Source: Lachnospiraceae bacterium
GTDB lineage: Bacteria; Bacillota_A; Clostridia; Lachnospirales; Lachnospiraceae
Direction of reading: 5' to 3'
DNA: 64,000 nucleotides
Assembly: GCA_017626435.1 (NCBI GenBank)
Contig: JAGAIR010000002.1
Coordinates: 62,001-126,000 of the forward strand
The notes beneath the pieces were generated by a model that made no database searches, was not told the origin of the DNA, and worked only from the letters and a program-made list of their open reading frames with translations. The number at the start of each line of letters is the position of its first letter. The first letter of the stretch is position 1. A program made the translations under genes and the position numbers. This document shows positions 8,411 to 16,085 of the stretch, in pieces.

Positions 8411-10255
8411 CTATTCTGATGCAGAATCTTCTTTTCCTTCCACTTTCTGAAGTAAATCCTGCATTTGTTCTGCTGCCTCAATAAATCCCTGATAAAGTGC
8501 TTTGGCACTTTTCACAGAATTAATCTCATCCTGCACTGGGTCTCCAGTGATACAATTAATATCCTTTAAATCTCCTACCGCCAAATCGGCCGAATAGGTG
8601 TCTACCAACTCATAGCCAGGTTGACGCCATATAAAATTATTTGCTTTTTTGATTTCCTTAATAAGCCGGTCATGACGCTTCGGGCTAAGAGAATATGCTT
8701 TCTCTATAAACTCATCTGCACATTTGATTCCCTCCTGCGACTTGGAAATAATATTGCGAAATCCCTTTCCAAGACCAGTAATTTCTTTCTCAATCGGAGT
8801 GAAATCGTTTTCCTCAAAAGTTGGCTGCAGCTCGTCTAGTAAACCAGCAAAAGAAAACTCGATATCACAATATTGCTCAATCACCTCTGATAACCGCATG
8901 ACCTTTGAACCATGAATCAAAGCTCCACCTTCCGTAGCATCAATGACATTCAGTTCCGGATACTCCTGAATCATTTCTTCAAACCAATTCAGATAATAAA
9001 TCCAGTCACGTCTGGAACGCACTGGTTCTCCATCAACGCCCTCAATCATACGAATTCCTTCTTCTTCACTTCTAATATGATCTTCATGACCACCTGCATG
9101 GGTACTCTCTCCCATAAAAGCGAGATCCTGCCCGATCAATACAATGTTTTTCAACCCCAGTATCTTAGCAATCTCAAATGCACATGTTGCAACCGAACCA
9201 CCACTTTTATAGGCAGGAAAAACATATCCATTTTTCTCATAAATTCCAGATAAATATACGGAACCCGGCAGCCATATTTTCCGCCCGGTATGAAACTGCG
9301 TGATCTCCTTCTGTGCTTCTGCACACAAAAACAAAGGAACCTTTGCGCAGTCAGGATAATCCTTAAGATACCATGCCGGTTTTGCCGGATCTACAGTCAC
9401 CATACAATCATATGGAAGCCCCCGCTCCTCCAAAATGCGCACTGCTGTATCTGTTGCGATAATAAAGGCATGATCCTTCATCTTTTTTAACTCTTCTACA
9501 TTTTTATCCAGAGAAGGGCCTGCTGACACGATTACCACTGGCAGCTCCTCTGGCAATTTCCCAACTAATTCCGTGATGTAATTGCTTCCCTTCACATAGG
9601 CTAAATTAAAAAGAACATTGTCCACTGCCTGATGCGCAAAAAAAGCATTGGTACTGACCTGGGTAATGACTACATCATTCACACGGTCTACTACATCCCA
9701 AAAATGATTATATTCATCCGGCAACAGCTTTTTGTATCCAGGATGTTCACAGCGGATCTGTGTAGATAGATTGTCCCAGTTCACAACAACTCCTGCCTCA
9801 CTCTTAAATGTTTCTTCGTAATCCTCTCCGACATAAAAATGTAACCTTTCATCAGCAAGAATGTCAGAAATATCTTCTTTCTCCAAAACAGCAGACAAAA
9901 TTTCTAATTTGGGTTCAACCAAAAATAAACGGCTGTCTTTCGCCAGTCGCTTCAATAACTCTCTTACAAAAATGCCGTTTCCCAATCCAAACATTAAGAC
10001 ATTGATATCAATATTCTGAAAAGCATACTGATCTGCCCATTTGACAGCCTCCTGTAATGGGCGGTAGGCACTATTCATTCTCACTGTCTCTTCTTTTGCT
10101 GTTATCACCAGTGCATGACCATTTTCTCTGGTAGATATGCTTTCGATTTCAAATTCCGTTTCAATTTCTTCTTTTAATCTCTCTGCAATCTCCGAATAAC
10201 GTGTTTGTAATATCTTCCAATTTGTCTCCAGATATTTCATCATCCTCTTCTCCAT
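8411..10255 (-). CDS. Maf/DUF115 motility-associated factor
   Basis: 614 residues. The N-terminal part has a Rossmann-like loop LMFGLGNGIFVREL near 87-100 and VEPK near 113. The DUF115 core has VSAGPSLDKN near 243-252, then SGGSVATCAFEIAKILG and IGQDLAFMGESTHAGG. Maf proteins act in the cytoplasm and are linked to glycosylation of flagellin before export. This is the first of two Maf paralogs, and unlike the one at 3186-4955 it lacks the fused helical domain; instead a separate gene for that domain (10260-10574) lies four bases upstream. The exact start among several near ATGs is uncertain. Confidence 0.88.
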   Translation of the reverse strand: MEKRMMKYLETNWKILQTRYSEIAERLKEEIETEFEIESISTRENGHALVITAKEETVRMNSAYRPLQEAVKWADQYAFQNIDINVLMFGLGNGIFVRELLKRLAKDSRLFLVEPKLEILSAVLEKEDISDILADERLHFYVGEDYEETFKSEAGVVVNWDNLSTQIRCEHPGYKKLLPDEYNHFWDVVDRVNDVVITQVSTNAFFAHQAVDNVLFNLAYVKGSNYITELVGKLPEELPVVIVSAGPSLDKNVEELKKMKDHAFIIATDTAVRILEERGLPYDCMVTVDPAKPAWYLKDYPDCAKVPLFLCAEAQKEITQFHTGRKIWLPGSVYLSGIYEKNGYVFPAYKSGGSVATCAFEIAKILGLKNIVLIGQDLAFMGESTHAGGHEDHIRSEEEGIRMIEGVDGEPVRSRRDWIYYLNWFEEMIQEYPELNVIDATEGGALIHGSKVMRLSEVIEQYCDIEFSFAGLLDELQPTFEENDFTPIEKEITGLGKGFRNIISKSQEGIKCADEFIEKAYSLSPKRHDRLIKEIKKANNFIWRQPGYELVDTYSADLAVGDLKDINCITGDPVQDEINSVKSAKALYQGFIEAAEQMQDLLQKVEGKEDSASE

Positions 10256-10259
10256 CTCT

Positions 10260-10574
10260 CTATTCCATCATATTGAGTAATTCTTTTACATATTCTACAA
10301 ACTCATACTGGATTACATCTGCCAGCAAGATTAAGTCCCCCTCTTCCAGAGCATTCATAGCTTCTGTCAAAGCATTTTTCATTTTTTCTTCATCCAGCGA
10401 AAATCCGTCATGGTTATCACGATATTCAAATAATATATCCACCATTTTTATTAATTCCGTAAGTACCTGCTGAAACTCACCTAACGCCTCTGAAGTCTTT
10501 TGCTGATAAAACAGCTCCATATTTTGTTCAATCTGTTCTAAAGTCTTTCCAACAAGTTCTTTTTCCTGACCCAT
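10260..10574 (-). CDS. Small helical protein matching the N-terminal domain of the second Maf
   Basis: 104 residues, acidic and predicted all-helical, no signal peptide; GGAGCGGAGAGA precedes the ATG. It has no family I can name. Its segment ALEEGDLILLADVIQYEF (about residues 77-94) and the helix before it align with residues 40-110 of the Maf at 3186-4955. It is therefore probably a stand-alone version of a Maf-associated domain, perhaps an adaptor or oligomerisation module. It ends four bases before the larger Maf gene and is the first gene after the flagellin terminator. Function is inferred from domain pairing only. Confidence 0.7.
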   Translation of the reverse strand: MGQEKELVGKTLEQIEQNMELFYQQKTSEALGEFQQVLTELIKMVDILFEYRDNHDGFSLDEEKMKNALTEAMNALEEGDLILLADVIQYEFVEYVKELLNMME

Positions 10575-10645
10575 TCTCTCCGCTCCTTTTTAATTTTTTT
10601 CTATCGTTGCATCTCTCCATCATTTCCTGATCAATATTTTTATTT

Positions 10646-10678
10646 ACAAAAATGGGGCTGACCAATGGTCAACCCCAT
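10646..10678 (-). terminator. Flagellin transcription terminator
   Basis: On the minus strand a 12-base-pair stem (ATGGGGTTGACC with GGTCAGCCCCAT, one U-G pair, 3-base loop) is followed directly by TTTTTG. It lies 23 bases after the flagellin stop and separates flagellin from the Maf locus. Confidence 0.85.
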
Positions 10679-10700
10679 CCGCGAGAATACTTTTCTTAAA

Positions 10701-11531
10701 TTACTGAAGTAAGGAAAGTACACCCTGTGTAGCCTGATTAGCCTGAGCCAACATAGACTGACCTGCCTGCTGGATGATACTCTTAGAAGAGTACTCAACC
10801 ATTGTGCTAGCCATATCTGTATCACGGATCTTGCTTTCAGAAGACTGAAGGTTCTCAGCCATGTTATCTGCATTGTCAATGGTATGATCCAGTCTGTTCT
10901 GCAGAGCACCCAGTTTAGAACGCTGCTGGGAAACTAAGGACAGAGCCTTGTTTACTGTAGAGATCAGTGGAGAGATTGTAGTAGCCTTTCCATTGCTAAC
11001 AACACCTGCAATTGTTGTAACAGTTACACCAAGTGCAGAAGCTGTCATCTTACTAATGCTGAACTTAATCGTCTGCTTAGCATTAGCACCAACCTGAAGC
11101 TCCTTATCAGTAAATGTACCATTTAAAAGCTTCATGGTGTTGAACTCTGTCTGAGATGCGATACGATCGATCTCAGAAGAAAGAGCTGCTAACTCTAAGC
11201 TGATTGCCTTACGGTCTGCAGATACGTTAGTATCGTTAGAAGCCTGTACTGTCAGCTCTCTCATTCTCTGAACTACAGAATGAATCTCACCCAGAGCACC
11301 TTCTGCTGTCTGGATCAGAGACTGACCATCCTGTGCATTTCTAGAAGCCTGATTCAAACCACGAATCTGTCCACGCATCTTCTCAGAAATAGAAAGACCT
11401 GCTGCATCATCTGCTGCACGGTTTACTCTGTAACCAGAAGATAATTTCTCTGTGCTCTTTGCAAGAGCCTTGTTTGTGATACCTAACTGTCTGTTTGCGT
11501 TTAACGCGCTCATGTTGTGCTGTACTATCAT
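10701..11531 (-). CDS. fliC: Flagellin
   Basis: 276 residues, the filament subunit. The conserved N-terminal D0/D1 helices (IVQHNMSALNANRQL, LSSGYRVNRAADDAAGLSIS) and the C-terminal helix ending in LSLLQ are intact. The variable middle is only about 60 residues, so the outer D2/D3 domains are missing; this short form is usual in Clostridia. The TLR5-contact helix reads VQRMRELTVQASND. An AAGGAGGAA SD lies five bases upstream, a GGA-loop hairpin just before it, and a sigma-28 promoter with A-tracts upstream. FliS, FliD, FliW, CsrA, Maf and FliB genes in the window are its likely chaperone, cap, regulators and modifiers. Confidence 0.97.
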   Translation of the reverse strand: MIVQHNMSALNANRQLGITNKALAKSTEKLSSGYRVNRAADDAAGLSISEKMRGQIRGLNQASRNAQDGQSLIQTAEGALGEIHSVVQRMRELTVQASNDTNVSADRKAISLELAALSSEIDRIASQTEFNTMKLLNGTFTDKELQVGANAKQTIKFSISKMTASALGVTVTTIAGVVSNGKATTISPLISTVNKALSLVSQQRSKLGALQNRLDHTIDNADNMAENLQSSESKIRDTDMASTMVEYSSKSIIQQAGQSMLAQANQATQGVLSLLQ

Positions 11532-11536
11532 AGTAA

Positions 11537-11572
11537 TTCCTCCTTGAAATTACAGTGGCATCCATGCCACTG
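11537..11572 (-). promoter_or_regulatory. Flagellin 5' leader: SD plus CsrA-type GGA hairpin
   Basis: On the transcript an 8-bp perfect stem CAGTGGCA/TGCCACTG (11553-11572) closes a UGGA loop, and seven bases later comes the SD AAGGAGGAA (11537-11545), itself a GGA site. Paired GGA sites, one in a hairpin loop and one in the SD, are how CsrA represses flagellin (hag) translation in Bacillus subtilis, with FliW as antagonist. csrA and fliW lie upstream at 15345-16058, so the same circuit is likely here. The binding itself is inferred. Confidence 0.7.
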
Positions 11573-11654
11573 GTGATAAATAATAGGTTCACTCAAGCCT
11601 TCCGTCCGTACACTTTAGACTTGAATTCAGTAAGTATTGATTTACTTGTTATAT

Positions 11655-11681
11655 ATATCGGATTGATTCCGAGATACTTAA
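11655..11681 (-). promoter_or_regulatory. Sigma-28 promoter of flagellin
   Basis: On the minus strand TTAAGTAT (11674-11681), an 11-base spacer, then TCCGATAT (11655-11662), close to the sigma-28 consensus TAAAGTTT-N11-GCCGATAA. The transcript would have a leader of about 115 bases containing the GGA hairpin. The stretch 11682-11722 upstream is a series of phased A-tracts on this strand and may act as an UP element. Confidence 0.8.
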
Positions 11682-11710
11682 CCCTTTTTTATAACTTTTT
11701 TTAATTTTTT

Positions 11711-12196
11711 CTATTTTTTTTGATCTAAAAAATAAGACTGCCATTCCCGGTGCTGGTTTGCCATATTCTGATAATAGGAAGTAGCTGTTTTATTACTTAC
11801 CTTAAAGGATTTAATTTCCTTTCTGGCTCCCGTCAGATACCTCTGAAACGCATCCCGGTTTCTTTTTTCCAAGCCCTCCAGCTGTACACCACAATCTGTA
11901 ATACTGCGGATGGCATTTTGCATTTGCAGTATCTGGGACTGGTACTGGTATTTTTTTTCCTTCAACTCACTTCCAATCTTGTTAAAAAGGACATCAAAGC
12001 CTTTATCAAGCTCTGCCATCTCTTCCAACAGAATTCCCTTTTTATCCATATTTTTGTCAAAATGCTCCATATCAGGAGAATCCTGTTTTAAAATATCACT
12101 CTGTTCTCTGGTCAGCTGTAACAACTGCTTCATAATGTCCAGCTTCTTATACAGGGAATCCTGCAAAGCACTAACATATACTGTCAACTGTTCCAT
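11711..12196 (-). CDS. FliT/FlgN-like flagellar protein (putative export chaperone)
   Basis: 161 residues from the ATG at 12196, which has AGGA five bases upstream. The frame stays open to an ATG at 12322, but that has no SD and the added 42 residues (rich in Cys, Tyr, His) do not look like the rest. The protein is a set of long amphipathic helices (EQLTVYVSALQDSLYKKLDIMKQLLQL, then a coiled-coil around ELKEKKYQYQSQILQM), as in FlgN and FliT chaperones. It is the last gene of the flaG-fliD-fliS operon, the usual place of FliT, which binds FliD. Sequence similarity alone is too weak to name it. Confidence 0.6.
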   Translation of the reverse strand: MEQLTVYVSALQDSLYKKLDIMKQLLQLTREQSDILKQDSPDMEHFDKNMDKKGILLEEMAELDKGFDVLFNKIGSELKEKKYQYQSQILQMQNAIRSITDCGVQLEGLEKRNRDAFQRYLTGARKEIKSFKVSNKTATSYYQNMANQHREWQSYFLDQKK

Positions 12197-12347
12197 ACTT
12201 TTCCTCATTTCTGCCGGATAACATATCCGGTCTGATAAATAGTCCTGTATCAAAAGATTTCTCTGAAAACTACAGTGATGACCAGGATACATTTCTTTAT
12301 CAAAATTATTATATCCAGCCATCACTGTAGTTTTTGATCTTATTTCA

Positions 12348-12728
12348 TTAATTTACATGATTGAGCCTCATAACCTCTTTCCATGTTTCCCTCATAGTTT
12401 TGATATGTCCTAACGCTTCTTCCAGTATTTCCTTATCTTTTTTCATATTGGCTTCTACCAGACGACGATATACATAATCATAAACAACATCAAAGTCCTT
12501 TGCCACAGGATACTTCATGTCCAAAGTAGCACGAAACTCTACAATAATCTTCTCCGCTTTGATAATATTATTATTTGCCTTTGCAATATCCCCCTCTTCC
12601 ATTGCCTCCAGAGCGATATTGCAAAACTTTATTGCGCCATCATAAAGCATTAAAGTTAATTTAGCCGGAGAAGCTGTCTGAACCGAATTTTTTTGATATA
12701 ACTTTGCTGCATTACCATATGTTGCCAT
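12348..12728 (-). CDS. fliS: Flagellin export chaperone FliS
   Basis: 126 residues, all-helical. YGNAAKLYQKNSVQTASPAKLTLMLYDGAIKF is the conserved FliS N-terminus and DYVYRRLVEAN the later helix. FliS binds the C-terminal D0 helix of flagellin in the cytoplasm and keeps it unfolded for export. In Bacillus it forms part of the FliW-CsrA-flagellin control loop. GGAGG precedes the ATG. It lies between fliD and the FliT-like gene, 21 bases after fliD. Length is normal for the family. Confidence 0.95.
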   Translation of the reverse strand: MATYGNAAKLYQKNSVQTASPAKLTLMLYDGAIKFCNIALEAMEEGDIAKANNNIIKAEKIIVEFRATLDMKYPVAKDFDVVYDYVYRRLVEANMKKDKEILEEALGHIKTMRETWKEVMRLNHVN

Positions 12729-12749
12729 AGTCAGCCTCCATCTGATTCA

Positions 12750-14840
12750 TCATCCTAAATAGTTAGCGAATGTATTCTGCTGAGAATTCAGCTTTGCCAT
12801 TGCTGTCTCCATCGCAGTGAACTGATTATAATAACGCTCTTCGATTTCTGCCAGTTTTGTCTCCCAATCGGAAATCTCCTTCTTATAATCAGACAACTGG
12901 GAATTCATTTCCTTGTCATTATAGAATGTCAATGCACTGCTCAATGTTGTAGACTGCATTTTCTTATTTAAGTTGTCATACAACTTGGAAGTAACTCCTG
13001 CAAGTACTTCTGCAACAATATCCGGATCTTCATTCAAAAGCTTCTCCAGAGTATTTTCAGAGTCAGAATATTCGGTATCATCCTCATCACCTTTTATATG
13101 TAACAGACCATATTCCTTATAATCTGTTCCCGTCGTGATTCCCAGATTTGCCAACGAATATGTCTTACCATTTGATGCTGTAATGGATGTTCCTGCCATT
13201 GTCATTCTCATAGTATCTATCAGACTTCCCAAGGTGCTGTCACGGCGAAGCAGGGAATCTTTAATCTTTGTTTCCCATTTTTCTATCTCATCATCTGACA
13301 TAGCATCCTTCTCATCGTCCGAAAGCACATCATAGTCTCTGGCAGAGGATGCATAATAGTATTTATTCATCTCAGCCAGAATCGTATTGTACTGGTTTAT
13401 AAATTCCTTAATAGAATCATAAACTGCAGAATTGTCATCTGTTACTGTTATAGTAACCTCTTCATCTGTTGTTCCAGTCAGATTCAAGGTAAGACCATTT
13501 ACTTCTATCGTATTACTGCTGCTGGTCAGTGTTGCACCATTTAACTGAACGACAGAGTCAGCTGCCGCAACAACAACCATACCATTGCCAGCACCGGTCT
13601 CAGCTACTGCTGTTCCGTCAATATTTCCAAGACCTAATTTTTTCAATGCAGAATTGTCTGCCGTATCCTCTGCCACTCCGCCTGACACAGCACTTGCATA
13701 GTTGTCTACCGCATTCTGAATGGCAATATCCCTGTCTACCTTATTCTGTACCAAAACATTACCGCTGGCATCTGTCAGTCCGTTCTCCACAGCATCTTTA
13801 ATCTGGTTTTGTACATCCTCGGATGCAACGTAAGCAGATGTTTCAGAAGAAACCAGAGCCTCCAATTCCTTCACCAAATCATCATTTACCATGGTGTCAT
13901 TATATTTTCCAGCCTTTTCCAACGCTTCTTTTCCTGCATCCGTAACGGTTTTTCCATCACTGCCAAGATAGTTCTGGGTCAGTTCAGCCTTTTTCTGATC
14001 ACTATAATAATTCGTTGCAACTGTCGTCGCTCTGCTGTCAGCTATTTCTTTCAGCTTTGTTGCAGCAGTAGTATTTTTATCTGCTTCTGTACTATTTTGT
14101 AAGTCACTCAGTGCATTTAAAACTTCCGTCTTCTGGGAAGATGAAAGATTTGTATAGTCCACTGCATTCTTCAACGCTGACTGTGCATTGCTCTGAACAC
14201 CATCCAAAGTATTAGAAGTAATCGTAAATTTACTGTCTTCACCGCTGTCTTTAGCTGAAATAAAGAAACGTCCCTGCTTCTCATCAAAAGAGGCAGTCAG
14301 ACCTGCACTTTGCAGTGTAGATATAAAATCATTCACTGTAGTATTCTCATCTACATTTAACGATACTGTCTTATTTCCTGCTTTCACCTGAATCTGGGAG
14401 GATCCATCTGCTGCAAAACCTAAATCAGAAAGCTTTGTTGCAGAAGACACATCCTTTGTGACATCATTTCCATTTTCATCCTTTGTAACATACTGAGGAA
14501 GTTTAGCACTGGTAACATACTGTGCTTTTGCCACCTGGGTAACCTTCAGAGTGTAGGAACCCTTTGCTGCTCCAGACTTTGCAGTAGCAGTCACCTTTGT
14601 AGCATCCGATGAAGTAGCCTTCTTTGTCTGGTAATTCCCCTGAAAACGCATCTTACCCGCATAATCTTTATAAAAATTATATAGCTTGGTATTCATTCCA
14701 GACCAGATTGTCTGTTTCCATTCCAGTTTTGTCTTCTTATTTTCTATCTTTGTTTTCTTTACTTTTTTTGCTTCCATCAGGGCATTGACAATCGATTCTG
14801 TATCCATTCCTGATGCAAGACCAGTCATTCTAATAGCCAT
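12750..14840 (-). CDS. fliD: Filament cap protein FliD (HAP2)
   Basis: 696 residues. The N-terminus IRMTGLASGMDTESIVNALMEA is the FliD signature, and the C-terminal domain ends in a coiled-coil EIEERYYNQFTAMETAMAKLNSQQNTFANYLG. FliD caps the growing filament and folds incoming flagellin outside the cell. The protein is longer than the roughly 450-500 residues common in Firmicutes: the middle third (about 215-400) carries an Ala/Asp/Asn-rich helical insert. That part is surface-exposed in known caps, so it may be a lineage-specific antigenic or adhesive region. GGAGGAG precedes the ATG, 12 bases after flaG. Confidence 0.95.
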   Translation of the reverse strand: MAIRMTGLASGMDTESIVNALMEAKKVKKTKIENKKTKLEWKQTIWSGMNTKLYNFYKDYAGKMRFQGNYQTKKATSSDATKVTATAKSGAAKGSYTLKVTQVAKAQYVTSAKLPQYVTKDENGNDVTKDVSSATKLSDLGFAADGSSQIQVKAGNKTVSLNVDENTTVNDFISTLQSAGLTASFDEKQGRFFISAKDSGEDSKFTITSNTLDGVQSNAQSALKNAVDYTNLSSSQKTEVLNALSDLQNSTEADKNTTAATKLKEIADSRATTVATNYYSDQKKAELTQNYLGSDGKTVTDAGKEALEKAGKYNDTMVNDDLVKELEALVSSETSAYVASEDVQNQIKDAVENGLTDASGNVLVQNKVDRDIAIQNAVDNYASAVSGGVAEDTADNSALKKLGLGNIDGTAVAETGAGNGMVVVAAADSVVQLNGATLTSSSNTIEVNGLTLNLTGTTDEEVTITVTDDNSAVYDSIKEFINQYNTILAEMNKYYYASSARDYDVLSDDEKDAMSDDEIEKWETKIKDSLLRRDSTLGSLIDTMRMTMAGTSITASNGKTYSLANLGITTGTDYKEYGLLHIKGDEDDTEYSDSENTLEKLLNEDPDIVAEVLAGVTSKLYDNLNKKMQSTTLSSALTFYNDKEMNSQLSDYKKEISDWETKLAEIEERYYNQFTAMETAMAKLNSQQNTFANYLG

Positions 14841-14852
14841 AATATACTCCTC

Positions 14853-15263
14853 CTATCTTTTCTCATCCACAATAATACCTGCAAGTTCCCACATTTTCTG
14901 AAGCATCTCTAATGATTTTTCCGGAGGAACCTCCCGTATTAGTTTATCGGTGTCCTTATCATACACCTTAATCGATACGCGTTTTGTTGGCTCATCATAG
15001 GAATACTCGCATCTGGTCTTTGTCAAACGCATTTTCTGATTCGCCTCAGAAACTACGGAATCGATGGTACTCACAGACGGATCTTTTCCTTCAGAGTCAT
15101 CCTCCTGTATTGCACCGCTGCTCCTGCCCACTGTACTAACCGGCTGTACCTTGCCAGCTGTTGCAACAGCTGCCGGTGTACTAGCTGCCGTCTCAATAAT
15201 AACCGGTGTGTCAAAATCCCCATCCGTGTTTCCTTTAACACCCCTGATTGCATCAATCTGCAT
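14853..15263 (-). CDS. flaG: FlaG family flagellar protein
   Basis: 136 residues from the ATG at 15263, which has GGAGGTG at good spacing; an ATG five codons earlier lies within the SD region. The N-terminal 70 residues are low-complexity (Ala/Thr/Ser). The C-terminal 65 form the FlaG domain, with RLTKTRCEYSYDEPTKRVSIKV and EVPPEKSLEMLQKMWELAG. FlaG influences filament length, by a mechanism still unclear. It is the first gene of flaG-fliD-fliS-fliT-like and has its own sigma-28 site overlapping the end of csrA. Confidence 0.9.
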   Translation of the reverse strand: MQIDAIRGVKGNTDGDFDTPVIIETAASTPAAVATAGKVQPVSTVGRSSGAIQEDDSEGKDPSVSTIDSVVSEANQKMRLTKTRCEYSYDEPTKRVSIKVYDKDTDKLIREVPPEKSLEMLQKMWELAGIIVDEKR

Positions 15264-15320
15264 AGTATGCACCTCCATGTGAAAAAACTTTTTCCTTAAA
15301 TTACTACTTATCTGTTTATT

Positions 15321-15347
15321 ATATCGACATACATGTCAAATAATTTA
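15321..15347 (-). promoter_or_regulatory. Sigma-28 promoter of flaG-fliD-fliS, overlapping the csrA stop
   Basis: On the minus strand TAAATTAT (15340-15347), 11 bases, then GTCGATAT (15321-15328). The -35 element includes the csrA stop codon at 15345-15347. The spacer contains a short palindrome GACATGTATGTC shared with the -10, which may be bound by a regulator. Confidence 0.68.
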
Positions 15348-15572
15348 CTTTTTCTTACCAAAAAGCTCCTGAACTGCTGCCACGTCCACATCCTGAACAG
15401 CCAGTTTATTTTCTTCCTGTATCTGAAGATAAATTTCTTTTCGATAGATCGGTACCGATTTTGGTGCAGTAATCCCAAGCTTTACCTGATCTCCCTTTAT
15501 TTCCAGAAGAGTAATTTCGATATCACTCCCCAGCATAATTGATTCATTTACTTTACGTGCCAGAGCCAGCAT
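15345..15572 (-). CDS. csrA: Carbon storage regulator CsrA
   Basis: 75 residues from the ATG at 15572, giving the canonical opening [21 protein letters not shown] precedes it. CsrA is an RNA-binding dimer that recognises GGA in hairpin loops and SD sites and blocks translation. [23 protein letters not shown] is the conserved beta-sheet core with the C-terminal helix following. In flagellated Firmicutes it represses flagellin translation and is held off by FliW, encoded directly upstream (42 bases). A matching target is visible in the flagellin leader at 11537-11572. Confidence 0.95.
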   Translation of the reverse strand: MLALARKVNESIMLGSDIEITLLEIKGDQVKLGITAPKSVPIYRKEIYLQIQEENKLAVQDVDVAAVQELFGKKK

Positions 15573-15614
15573 ATTTTCCCTCCATCCTGTCGATTGCCAC
15601 GACATCTTTATCCT

Positions 15615-16058
15615 CTATCTTTCCTCTTCTCCTAATAAGAAATGCTTGATTACATAATCTGGATTCTCAGCAATGATCTGAATCCCTTTTTTCGTTCCTG
15701 CATTGATGACCAACGGTGCCTTTAAGTTGACCGAGGTCTTTTTCACATCTGCAGGAACAGTGGCAAGTAAGAGAACCAGCATATCCTCTTCTCCAAATTC
15801 ACCAAGTTCCTCCAACAAAGCATCCTCCACAATAGGATCATAGTCCTCTTTTACTCTCCGGGGATTCACCACAGGAAATGCAAGTGCTTTTTCCGTGGTA
15901 CTTTGCAGCCAGGAAAATAAAGGATCTTTTCCTCCCTCCAGGTCAAATAAAATAGTGTAATCTTTATATTCTTCAAAACCAAACAAACCATTCTCAAAAT
16001 GAATAATTTTATCGTCTTCCACATCAATTTTTCCAAAATACTTGGTATCAATCAACAT
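15615..16058 (-). CDS. fliW: Flagellar assembly factor FliW
   Basis: 147 residues, the usual length. IIHFENGLFGFEEYKDYTI near the N-terminus and FPVVNPRRV plus LKAPLVINAGTKKGIQII are FliW signatures. FliW is a cytoplasmic beta-barrel protein that binds CsrA allosterically and binds flagellin; when flagellin accumulates, FliW is occupied and CsrA represses flagellin translation. GGGGAGG precedes the ATG. It lies between flgL and csrA, the standard order. Confidence 0.96.
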   Translation of the reverse strand: MLIDTKYFGKIDVEDDKIIHFENGLFGFEEYKDYTILFDLEGGKDPLFSWLQSTTEKALAFPVVNPRRVKEDYDPIVEDALLEELGEFGEEDMLVLLLATVPADVKKTSVNLKAPLVINAGTKKGIQIIAENPDYVIKHFLLGEEER

Positions 16059-16085
16059 ATATAGTACCTCCCCTTATATTCTCCT

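Noticed and set aside
12197..12322. Longer N-terminus of the FliT-like gene
   Set aside because: The upstream ATG has no SD, the added residues are unlike the rest, and an SD is well placed before the internal ATG at 12196.
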